From contig JAFKKV010000049.1 in NCBI GenBank assembly GCA_017304475.1, forward strand, positions 1 through 41,205: a DNA stretch of 41,205 bases. The letters are read 5' to 3'. This document shows positions 35,069 through 41,205 of this stretch, piece after piece. The notes under the pieces were generated by a model, which ran no database searches, had not been told where the DNA came from, and saw only the letters and a list, made by a program, of their open reading frames with translations. Position 1 is the stretch's first letter, and each line of letters begins with the position of its first letter. Position numbers and translations under genes: made by a program. This stretch comes from Hyphomicrobiales bacterium (GTDB taxonomy: Bacteria; Pseudomonadota; Alphaproteobacteria; Rhizobiales; Phreatobacteraceae).

Positions 35069-35270
35069 GCAGGCGGCACCTGGTCATCCGGCCCCGGGCG
35101 TGGGGTCCCCTATTCACCTCGCATCGTCAGTGGTTTCAACCCACAATTCGGCGGCCCTGCCGCGATGCGGACCCGGGCCGAGCCCGAAGGCTTCACCCAG
35201 GATCCGGGCAGTGATTGGCAGGGATCGAACGGGATGGCGATGACCGGAACGCGGCCGGTCTCGGCGGCGC

Positions 35271-35957
35271 TCAGCGTGTTGCCGGCGGCCGGCTCTGCGC
35301 CTGGCCCGGGATCAGCGGCGCGCTCTGTTTGCAGTCGGTGAGCCAGACGTCATAGACGGCATGCTCGACGCCGGACAGGCCGGGGCTCGCCGCGAACATC
35401 CAGCCCGAATAGATCCGCCGGACCTCGCCGCTGAGCGTCACCTCGTCGACTTCGACGAAGGTCGTGGTCTGCGGCGTTTCGGTCGGCGGGCGGGTGTAGC
35501 AGACGCGCGGGGTCACCTGCAGCGCGCCGAATTGCACGGTTTCGTCGATCGCCACGTCGAAGGCGATGATGCGTCCGGTGATCTTGTCGAGGCCGGAAAA
35601 CACGGCGGTCGGATTGGTGATGCGCTGGCGCGGCGGCGCGATCACGGTTTCGTCCGGCGCCGGCGCCACGGTTTCGCCCGGCAGGGCGCGACGGCGCTGG
35701 TCACGCGAGGGATCGGGCTGGCTCGAAGGCGGCGTGTCGGAGGGAGTGGCGGGCCGCGCGGGCCGGGCCTGCTGCGGCGGGCGCGGCGCGCCCGGGTTCA
35801 ACTGCTGCGGCTGGCCGGGCTGGCCGGGCTGCGCCGGGCGCTGCTGTTGCTGCTGGGGCGGCGGTCCGAGCTGCAATTGCGCCAGGGCGCCCGTCGCGAA
35901 CAGGGGCAGGGCGGCAAGACCGGCGGTCAGGAGCGCGAAGCGCGGGACAAGGGGCAT
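35271..35957 (-). CDS. DUF2155 family secreted protein
   Basis: A 228-residue exported protein. A signal peptide (about residues 1-26, FALLTAGLAALPLFATGALA) precedes a proline/glutamine-rich linker, then the DUF2155 core from about residue 112: AVFSGLDKITGRIIAFDV, VCYTRPPTETPQTTTFVEV, RRIYSGWMFAASPGLSGVEH and the final VYDVWLTDCK. Two conserved cysteines (in RVCYT and TDCK) may form a disulfide. It is widespread in alphaproteobacteria and commonly sits next to the NDUFA12 gene, as here. Its function is unknown. I chose the ATG at 35957 over a TTG two codons upstream. Confidence 0.88.
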   Translation of the reverse strand: MPLVPRFALLTAGLAALPLFATGALAQLQLGPPPQQQQQRPAQPGQPGQPQQLNPGAPRPPQQARPARPATPSDTPPSSQPDPSRDQRRRALPGETVAPAPDETVIAPPRQRITNPTAVFSGLDKITGRIIAFDVAIDETVQFGALQVTPRVCYTRPPTETPQTTTFVEVDEVTLSGEVRRIYSGWMFAASPGLSGVEHAVYDVWLTDCKQSAPLIPGQAQSRPPATR

Positions 35958-36173
35958 CGCCAAGCGGGACTACCGTCTCTGCTACGCCGCGCGGGCAGCG
36001 GGTCCCCTTCGGGGGCCCATGCGGCGGCATGAAAACAAGGGCGCTGGCGCCCGGTGTGGGCCTGGAACTATCACGCCGATCATGGCGGAACCAAGCCCAA
36101 GTCGCGGATTTCGGCCGTGCTTTCGGGTGTGGATGTCAACCGCGGCCCGCCGGCCACGGCGCCTCGCCCCCGG

Positions 36174-36581
36174 TCAGCGGCCGGGGGTCCAGGCCTCGTA
36201 GTCGCCGGTCGCCTGCGGCCGCTTGCCGCCGGCCAGTGTCGAACCGGGCGGCCGATAGGCCAGCGCGGTGCCGGTCATGTTCTGCAGGTGCGGTTTCTGC
36301 CACGACCGCGCCTCATAGGCTTCTTCGGTCGGCGGCTTCTCGCTCTTGTGATGCATCCAGCCCCACCATCCCGGCGGAATGGCGGATGCCTCGGCCTGGT
36401 CCTTGTAGACCACCCAGCGCCGCTCGTGCCCAAGCGCCGGATCCTTGGCGTAGCGCGAACGATAATATCGATTGCCGGCCTCGTCTTCACCGACAAACAC
36501 GCCATAGCGCCAGATGGTGTATTGCGTGCCGAAGGTCTGGCTGTTCCACCAGGTGAAGAACTTGAGGAAGAAGGTCTTCAT
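36174..36581 (-). CDS. NADH:ubiquinone oxidoreductase accessory subunit NDUFA12
   Basis: A 135-residue NDUFA12 (B17.2-like) accessory subunit of respiratory complex I. Alphaproteobacteria share it with mitochondria. The family core is visible: GTQYTIWRYGVFVGEDEAGN, YYRSR, RRWVVYKDQAEASAIPPGWWGWMHH and a C-terminal proline-rich tail ending in YEAWTPGR. It binds the peripheral arm of complex I at the inner membrane. It is followed downstream by DUF2155, as is usual in Hyphomicrobiales, and preceded by a terminator hairpin of the DUF2076 gene, so it has its own promoter. Confidence 0.95.
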   Translation of the reverse strand: MKTFFLKFFTWWNSQTFGTQYTIWRYGVFVGEDEAGNRYYRSRYAKDPALGHERRWVVYKDQAEASAIPPGWWGWMHHKSEKPPTEEAYEARSWQKPHLQNMTGTALAYRPPGSTLAGGKRPQATGDYEAWTPGR

Positions 36582-36669
36582 CGCCCGTCCGCTTTTGGTT
36601 CGTCATTCGCGCTGGTTCATGCCACCCGTCAGGGGGCTTGTCCAGTATGGCGCACTGCACACAGGCAAA

Positions 36670-36690
36670 CGGCCGCCCGATGGGCGGCCG
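36670..36690 (-). terminator. Intrinsic terminator of the DUF2076 gene
   Basis: CGGCCGCCC (36670-36678) and GGGCGGCCG (36682-36690) form a perfect 9-bp stem with a GAT loop. On the minus strand it is followed by GTTTGCC, a short T-run. It lies 40 bases after the DUF2076 stop. Confidence 0.7.
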
Positions 36691-36729
36691 CTGCATGGCT
36701 TGAACGCGGATGCGATTTGGCGCCGACGA

Positions 36730-37689
36730 TCAGACGTCTTCGCTGTCGCCGCCGAAATCGCCACCGTCGTCATAGGAGGCGTTGTCGTAGGAGCCGTCGT
36801 CATAGGAGGCGTTGTCGTAATTCCTGTCGGAGCCATAGTCGGCATTCTGGTTGCCGCTCTTGTCATAACCGCCATCGCTGCCGGTCATGCTGTCCTGTGA
36901 GCTGGCGGCCTTGTCGTCGGCGGAAGCCTGGGTCGAACCGGCCGCCGGCGTCGAGGCCGGTGTCGCACCGGCCGCAGGCGTTGCCGGCGTGCCGCCCAGC
37001 GCCTGGGCCGCGCGCGAGCCGCCGCCCATCATGCTGGAAATGGCATTGGCCGCCAGCATGCCGCCGGCCACGCCGACCGCCGCGGTCGCGGCGGTGGCGA
37101 GGAAGCCGCCGCCTTGACGTTGAGGCTGCTGCTGCGGCTGCTGCTGTCCGCCCCAGGGGCCGGGCTGCTGCTGCCCACCCCAACCGCCGGGCTGCTGGCC
37201 CATGGCCTGGGGCGGCGGGGCGCCATAAGCGCCGGGAGGCGGTGCGCCGAAGGCTCCGGGGGGCGGCGCGCCATAGCCGCCACCCTGCGGGCCCGGCTGC
37301 GGCTGGCCCCAGGGGCCGCCCTGCGGCGCGCCCATCGGACGCGGCGGCGAGGGGGGAACCGACGGCTTGGAGCCGAAAATGCCCGACAGGAAACCACCGC
37401 CGGAAGCCGGCTGCGGCGCGGCCTGGGCCTGCTGGGCCTGATGCTGCAGCTGCTGCACCTGGACCTGCGCCTGGCGCAGCTGACCCTGCAGGTCTTCGTT
37501 CTGTCGCGAGATCTCGGCGATGGTCTGGTCGGAGACGTAGATCGACTGGAGCATGGCGTAGACGGCGCCGGGCTGCTGGGTCAGACGGTCTCGGATGAAG
37601 GCGTCGACCTGTGGGTCGCGCTGCTGGCCCTCGGCTGACCGCAGGCGGTCGAACAGGCCGGCGAGAATGTCGCGCTCTTGTTCATTCAT
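36730..37689 (-). CDS. DUF2076 family protein
   Basis: A 319-residue protein. The N-terminal 70 residues (NEQERDILAGLFDRLRSAEG, RDRLTQQPGAVYAMLQSIYV) are the DUF2076 core, followed by a short coiled coil (QNEDLQGQLRQAQVQVQQLQ). A long low-complexity middle rich in P, G and Q follows, then GGFLATAATAAVGVAGGMLA, a glycine/alanine hydrophobic stretch that could touch a membrane. The end is acidic with YDNASYDDGSYDNASYDDGG repeats. Family members are annotated as putative periplasmic sensor proteins, but function is not established. GGAGGA precedes the ATG. The acidic D/Y repeats may be a slippage-prone tract. Confidence 0.88.
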   Translation of the reverse strand: MNEQERDILAGLFDRLRSAEGQQRDPQVDAFIRDRLTQQPGAVYAMLQSIYVSDQTIAEISRQNEDLQGQLRQAQVQVQQLQHQAQQAQAAPQPASGGGFLSGIFGSKPSVPPSPPRPMGAPQGGPWGQPQPGPQGGGYGAPPPGAFGAPPPGAYGAPPPQAMGQQPGGWGGQQQPGPWGGQQQPQQQPQRQGGGFLATAATAAVGVAGGMLAANAISSMMGGGSRAAQALGGTPATPAAGATPASTPAAGSTQASADDKAASSQDSMTGSDGGYDKSGNQNADYGSDRNYDNASYDDGSYDNASYDDGGDFGGDSEDV

Positions 37690-37917
37690 GGGGAAAGATC
37701 CTCCGGAAGACCATTCGTGGCGGGGGAGCCCCGCATCGGCAGTCGGTTTCGCACCGTCATATTGCCGGGTGATGTCACAACATCATCCGGTCGTGACAAG
37801 ACCAAGGCGGACCCACTGCCCGCTGAAGATGGGACGGGACGCGGCGATATTCCAGGGGCTCCATGGGCGCGGCGTGAAGTCGCATCGTGCCGGCGGGGCC
37901 GGTGTCCGGCCGCGCCA

Positions 37918-37946
37918 CAAAAAAAGGCCGGGGCAAAGCCCGGCCT
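37918..37946 (-). terminator. Intrinsic terminator of the TorF-like porin gene
   Basis: On the minus strand AGGCCGGG and CCCGGCCT (complements of 37939-37946 and 37925-37932) form a perfect 8-bp stem with a 6-base loop, directly followed by seven T (complement of 37918-37924). It is the clearest Rho-independent terminator in the window, 29 bases after the stop. Confidence 0.9.
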
Positions 37947-37974
37947 CTCTTCGTCTCTTGGGAGCCGCGGCGCG

Positions 37975-38862
37975 TCAGCGCATCGGCAGCTTCGACCACT
38001 GCAGATCGACCGACAGCGTGGCGACGATGGAATGTCCGCACCAGCTGGATTTCGGCGTGCCGGTGAAGACGCCGCGCGGGTCGCCCGTCGTCACGAAGCA
38101 GTTGCCGGGGCTCAGGTTGGTGCCGTGATAGCGCAGGTCGAGCGTGACCGTTTCGTTGTAGGTCCAGGACACGCCGGCATTCCAGTAGAGATAGTCCTTG
38201 ATCTTGAAGTCGTTGCCCGGGCCGAACACGCTGGTCGTGCCGAACCAGTAGTGGCCGAGGGCGCCGGAAATCGCGAAATCGTTCGGCAGCTTGTACTTGG
38301 CGTTCAGCTCGCCATAGGTGCCCGATGCGCCGGTGCCGAGCCAGCTCGGCGCATAATAGAGAGCGGCGCCGACATTGAGCTGCGGCGTGAAGTCGTAGCC
38401 GGCCTTGCCGTAGAATTCCCAGAAGCTGAAATTGCGCGGCGACCAGACGCCGGAAAGCGCGCCCGGCGGCGTGACGATATCGGTGCGGAACTGGGTCTGG
38501 GGCGTATAGAGATAATACATGAAGCCGAGGTCGAGGGTCAGGTTGCCGAAGACCGGCCGGATGCCGCCGTAGAGATCGATCTCGCCGATCGGAGCCGTCG
38601 GCAGCTTGGTGTACCAGTAGGACGCGCCGGCATAGAGCCAGTTGTAGCGAAGCTCGCCATAGGCGTTGAACGAGGGTCCGCGCGCCGATTGCGAAATGCC
38701 GCGGAAATTGTCGTCGGTCATCACCTTGCCGCCGAAGGCGAAATCCCAGGGCGAGGTCGCGGCCGGAGCCGCGGGCACGGCCGGGGCCGCGGCATCGGCG
38801 GCGAGGGCCGGGCCCGCGAAGGTCATCGCCATCAGGCCGGCCAGGATGGTCATGCGCGCCAT
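37975..38862 (-). CDS. TorF-family putative outer-membrane porin
   Basis: A 295-residue beta-barrel protein. A signal peptide (about residues 1-19, MARMTILAGLMAMTFAGPAL) is followed by an A/P-rich spacer and then alternating strands: FAFGGKVMTDDNFRGISQSA, LYAGASYWYTKLP, IDLYGGIRPVFGNLTLDLGF. These match the TorF/CHP02001 porin family. It should sit in the outer membrane; substrate unknown. Start at 38862 is chosen because GGGAG lies nine bases upstream. The frame is open to 38949 but that part holds no signal. A TATAAT -10 and a palindromic operator candidate lie upstream. Confidence 0.85.
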   Translation of the reverse strand: MARMTILAGLMAMTFAGPALAADAAAPAVPAAPAATSPWDFAFGGKVMTDDNFRGISQSARGPSFNAYGELRYNWLYAGASYWYTKLPTAPIGEIDLYGGIRPVFGNLTLDLGFMYYLYTPQTQFRTDIVTPPGALSGVWSPRNFSFWEFYGKAGYDFTPQLNVGAALYYAPSWLGTGASGTYGELNAKYKLPNDFAISGALGHYWFGTTSVFGPGNDFKIKDYLYWNAGVSWTYNETVTLDLRYHGTNLSPGNCFVTTGDPRGVFTGTPKSSWCGHSIVATLSVDLQWSKLPMR

Positions 38863-38972
38863 GTATTGTTCTCCCATCGGCATTCTTGAAAGGATCCGAC
38901 AGAACTTCGAATTCGTCGGATTCACCTTGAAAACTCCAGTTGAGAGCACACGTTTCGCCGGTTTTCGGCAAG

Positions 38973-39026
38973 ATTATAAAGTTGGCATGTCCAGGTGCGT
39001 TTGCCCAAATGTGGTGCAATTTGGGC
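38973..39026 (-). promoter_or_regulatory. Promoter and 24-bp palindrome upstream of the TorF-like gene
   Basis: The complement of 38973-38978 is a perfect TATAAT. No consensus -35 is present at the right distance. Immediately upstream, GCCCAAAT (39003-39010) and ATTTGGGC (39019-39026) form a perfect inverted repeat with an 8-base spacer. The palindrome covers roughly -40 to -65 relative to the expected start, so an activator could supply what the missing -35 lacks. Confidence 0.5.
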
Positions 39027-39034
39027 GAAACGAA

Positions 39035-39064
39035 AACGGCTGTGGCGGATCCGCCACAGCCGTT
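39035..39064 (-). terminator. Intrinsic terminator of malate synthase
   Basis: AACGGCTGTGGCGGA (39035-39049) is followed by its exact reverse complement at 39050-39064, a perfect 30-base palindrome. On the minus strand it ends in GTTTTCG, a short T-run. It lies 56 bases after the malate synthase stop. Confidence 0.75.
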
Positions 39065-39119
39065 GGATGTCATCGAGGCGTCAGCTTCCCGTCAGCCGAA
39101 TGTCAGCTCGGGTCGCGGC

Positions 39120-40730
39120 TCAGACCAGCATCTTATAGGCCGGCAAGGTCAGGAATTCCTCGAACTCGGCGGCCAGCGACAGGGTCTTGAACAAGGCAAT
39201 GGCTTCCGGGAAGCGGCCATTGGCAAAAGCCTCGGCGCCGACCTCGCTTTTCACCTTGTCCATCTCTTCCGGCAGGGCCTTTTCGAAATAGGCCGGCGTG
39301 CAGGTGATGCCGCCCTCCAGCGCCACGCCATATTTGGTCCATTGCCAGATCTGCGCCCGCGAGATCTCGGCGGTGGCGGCATCTTCCATCAGGTTGTAGA
39401 TCGGCACCGCGCCGCGGCCGCGCAGCCAGGCTTCGATATATTGCACGCCGACGCGGATATTCTCGCGATAGCCCGCATCCGTCCTGGCGCCCTCATGGAT
39501 GGTCAGGAGCTCCTTCTGCCCGGCGGTGACGTCGTCACGCTGCTTGGCCACCTGATTCGGGGTGGGCATCAGGCGGTCGAAGGCTTCCATGGCGACCGGC
39601 ACCAGGTCGGGATGGGCGACCCAGGTGCCGTCATGGCCGATGGTCGCCTCGCGTTCCTTGTCGGCCTTGACCTTGGCGAAGGCCGCCGCATTGGCGTCCG
39701 GATTGTTCTTGATCGGGATCTGCGCCGCCATGCCGCCCATCGCGAAGGCGTTGCGCTTGTGGCAGGTCTTCACCAGGAGTTCGGCATAGGCCTTCAGGAA
39801 GGCTTTGCTCATCACCACCTGGCTGCGGTCGGGCAGCACATAGTTCTGGTTCTTGGCCAGCTTCTTGATGAACGAGAAGATGTAGTCCCAGCGGCCGGCA
39901 TTCAGGCCGGCCATGTGATCGCGCAGCTCGAACAGGATCTCGTCCATCTCGAAGGCAGCGGGCAGGGTCTCGATCAGCACGGTCGCCTTGATCGTGCCCT
40001 TGGCGATGCCGAGCTTGTCCTGGGCATGGACGAACACGTCGTTCCACAGCCGGGCCTCCAGATGGCTCTCCATCTTGGGCAGGTAGAAATAGGGGCCCGA
40101 GCCCTGGGCGATCGCGTTCTTGGCGTTGTGGAACATGTAGAGGCCGAAATCGAACAGCGCGCCGGACATCGCCTCGCCGTCGACCTCGACATGGACCTCG
40201 GGCAGGTGCCAGCCACGCGGCCGGGGGATGATCACCGCCACCTTGTCGTTGACCGAATAGGACTTGCCGCTCTTCGGGTCGGTGAAAGCCAGCGTTCCGG
40301 CCCAGCGATCCCGGAGATTGACCTGGCCTTCGATCTGGTTGTCCCAGGTCGGCGAATTGGCGTCCTCGAAATCGGCCATGTAGCACTTGGCGCCCGAGTT
40401 CAGCGCGTTGATCACCATCTTGCGGTCGACCGGACCGGTGATCTCGACGCGGCGATCCTGCAGGTCGGCCGGGATCGGCGCGACCGTCCAGGCGCCGTCG
40501 CGGATATGCTTGGTCTCGGGCAGGAAGTCCGGCAGGGCGCCGGCGTCGAACTGCTTCTGGCGCTCGGCACGCAGCTTCAGGAGCCGCTTGCGGGTCTCGT
40601 TGAACTTGCGCTGCAGCTCGACGACGAAGCCGAGGGCCTCGGGCGTCAGGATTTCGTCGAAGCGCGGTCCCATCGGGGCCTTGAGGACGACACCGGGCAG
40701 GGCGCTCTCGATTGTCTTGGCCGTGGTCAT
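39120..40730 (-). CDS. aceB: Malate synthase A
   Basis: A 536-residue malate synthase of the A type, which condenses glyoxylate and acetyl-CoA to malate in the glyoxylate shunt, in the cytoplasm. Signatures are IIPRPRGWHLPEVHVEVDGE, RDHMAGLNAGRWDYIFSF, FAMGGMAAQIP and NLMEDAATAEISRAQIWQW, the last containing the catalytic aspartate region. Length is normal. GGAGGACC precedes the ATG at 40730. No isocitrate lyase gene is in the window. Many alphaproteobacteria use malate synthase G, so an A-type enzyme is mildly distinctive. Possible regulation is noted at 40779-40807. The gene ends in a strong hairpin. Confidence 0.95.
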   Translation of the reverse strand: MTTAKTIESALPGVVLKAPMGPRFDEILTPEALGFVVELQRKFNETRKRLLKLRAERQKQFDAGALPDFLPETKHIRDGAWTVAPIPADLQDRRVEITGPVDRKMVINALNSGAKCYMADFEDANSPTWDNQIEGQVNLRDRWAGTLAFTDPKSGKSYSVNDKVAVIIPRPRGWHLPEVHVEVDGEAMSGALFDFGLYMFHNAKNAIAQGSGPYFYLPKMESHLEARLWNDVFVHAQDKLGIAKGTIKATVLIETLPAAFEMDEILFELRDHMAGLNAGRWDYIFSFIKKLAKNQNYVLPDRSQVVMSKAFLKAYAELLVKTCHKRNAFAMGGMAAQIPIKNNPDANAAAFAKVKADKEREATIGHDGTWVAHPDLVPVAMEAFDRLMPTPNQVAKQRDDVTAGQKELLTIHEGARTDAGYRENIRVGVQYIEAWLRGRGAVPIYNLMEDAATAEISRAQIWQWTKYGVALEGGITCTPAYFEKALPEEMDKVKSEVGAEAFANGRFPEAIALFKTLSLAAEFEEFLTLPAYKMLV

Positions 40731-40778
40731 GATGCAGGTCCTCCGTTGCGTCCGGGCCTCCCGCCCGTTTCGAGTGCC

Positions 40779-40807
40779 AATCTAGCCGATCGGCGCCTTT
40801 GCAAGAA
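40779..40807 (-). promoter_or_regulatory. Candidate aceB promoter overlapping a TTTGCAA motif
   Basis: On the minus strand TTCTTG (complement of 40802-40807) and TAGATT (complement of 40779-40784) are 17 bases apart, a plausible sigma-70 promoter 49 bases before the aceB start. TTTGCAAG at 40798-40805 overlaps the -35 element and is one base from TTTGCAAA, the half-palindrome bound by RamB/ScfR-type short-chain fatty acid regulators. Both calls are by eye. Confidence 0.35.
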
Positions 40808-40970
40808 TGGATGGGAGCGACGAGCACTTGTTCCATGAGGGAAAAGATCGAGGGGAAAGTAAGGACTCGCGTCAGCCGTGCGGGCTTTTGCTGTCCCGTC
40901 TCATTTCCGGCCCGGGGAGGCGGTATCCAACATGCCCGGACGAAGGACGCGACCAAGGGAGGACGGCCAA

Positions 40971-41205
40971 GTGCATTGGTTAGCCGCGGTTCTGATCACC
41001 ATCTGCGTGACATGCGGAGTTGCCGCTCCGGCTTTTGCCGGCGACTTCGCGGTCGTCGAGAGCCTCGGCTTCTCGCGGGACGGCCGCTATTTCGCCTTTC
41101 GGGAATCCGGCACGCGGGACGCATCCGTGCATCCCTATGCGACGGTCCAGATTGTCGATCTCGACACTCGCCGCCCGGTCCCGGGCGCGCCCTTCTCGGT
41201 GGTGA
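40971..41205 (+). CDS. DUF2259 family secreted protein, 5' part
   Basis: The gene starts at a GTG (40971) eight bases after AAGGGAGGA (40955-40963) and runs off the window after 78 codons. A signal peptide is visible (WLAAVLITICVTCGVAAPAF, cleavage near residue 24), followed by VVESLGFSRDGRYFAFRESG and YATVQIVDLDTRR, the N-terminal pattern of DUF2259 predicted secreted proteins. The ATG-started frame at 41020 is a shadow with no such features. It is divergent from aceB, sharing a 240-base promoter region. Function unknown. Confidence 0.8.
   Translation, partial: MHWLAAVLITICVTCGVAAPAFAGDFAVVESLGFSRDGRYFAFRESGTRDASVHPYATVQIVDLDTRRPVPGAPFSVV

Noticed and set aside
35069..35270. A minus-strand frame of about 60 codons between the DUF2155 and flavin reductase genes (contains VIAIPFDPCQSLP)
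   Set aside because: It has no start codon with a ribosome site and no family resemblance; chance open frame in GC-rich DNA.
36054..37598. A 514-codon plus-strand frame opposite NDUFA12 and DUF2076
   Set aside because: The translation is R/P/H low complexity, the antisense of a repeat-rich gene. The minus-strand genes have signatures and ribosome sites.
38940..40838. A 632-codon open frame on the plus strand opposite aceB
   Set aside because: It is a high-GC antisense shadow of malate synthase: rich in H, D, G and R, no motif, no ribosome site.
41020..41205. ATG-started frame at the right edge
   Set aside because: The overlapping GTG frame from 40971 has a strong ribosome site, a signal peptide and DUF2259 features; this one is arginine/serine-rich noise.

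Overview
The window looks like part of a high-GC alphaproteobacterial chromosome, most likely from the order Hyphomicrobiales (Rhizobiales). That placement rests on an NDUFA12-type complex I subunit, DUF2155, DUF2076 and DUF2259 proteins, a TorF-like porin, and extensive catabolic and ABC-transport gene content. No genus can be assigned from the sequence alone.

Region 1 (1-6405) is the right-hand end of an integrated mobile element. It carries an unknown gene of lower GC than its surroundings, an AlpA/excisionase-like HTH protein, a zinc-cysteine protein with a degenerate HUH-like motif (possible replication initiator), three 9-bp iteron-like repeats, a DUF927 helicase-like ATPase and a tyrosine integrase. 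It stops at a 50-bp copy of the 3' half of a tRNA-Lys(CTT) gene, which marks the attachment site. The intact tRNA and the rest of the element must lie to the left of the window.

Region 2 (6712-12253) is a LysR-controlled catabolic cluster: a small ferritin-like di-iron protein, a VanB/PDR-type ferredoxin reductase, a glutathione-dependent formaldehyde dehydrogenase and an MHS-family importer. No Rieske oxygenase is present. The simplest reading is a two-component di-iron oxygenase that demethylates an imported substrate, with the released formaldehyde oxidised at once. This is the best candidate in the window for an undescribed system.

Region 3 (12425-22051, minus strand) is a tightly coupled operon: an SsuD-like flavin monooxygenase, an acyl-CoA dehydrogenase-like (SfnC/DszC type) flavoprotein, a peptide-type ABC importer (SBP, two permeases, a fused double ATPase) and a second luciferase-like oxidoreductase. 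It probably imports and oxidises an organosulfur or similar compound. A DUF3750 gene follows.

Region 4 (22052-27877) is looser and partly decayed. It has a remnant of a zinc-type quinone oxidoreductase, a class A beta-lactamase-like protein lacking usual catalytic residues, an orphan peptide-binding protein, a NylB-like amide hydrolase and a fragment of another serine hydrolase.

Region 5 (27878-35068) has a periplasmic thiosulfate sulfurtransferase with a YeeE/YedE sulfur transporter, a three-module cell-wall hydrolase, trmO translationally coupled to a FUSC membrane protein, an XRE-like regulator and a flavin reductase. Region 6 (35271-41205) is ordinary core chromosome: DUF2155, NDUFA12, DUF2076, a TorF-like porin, malate synthase A and the start of a DUF2259 gene. 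Clear hairpin terminators follow several of these genes.
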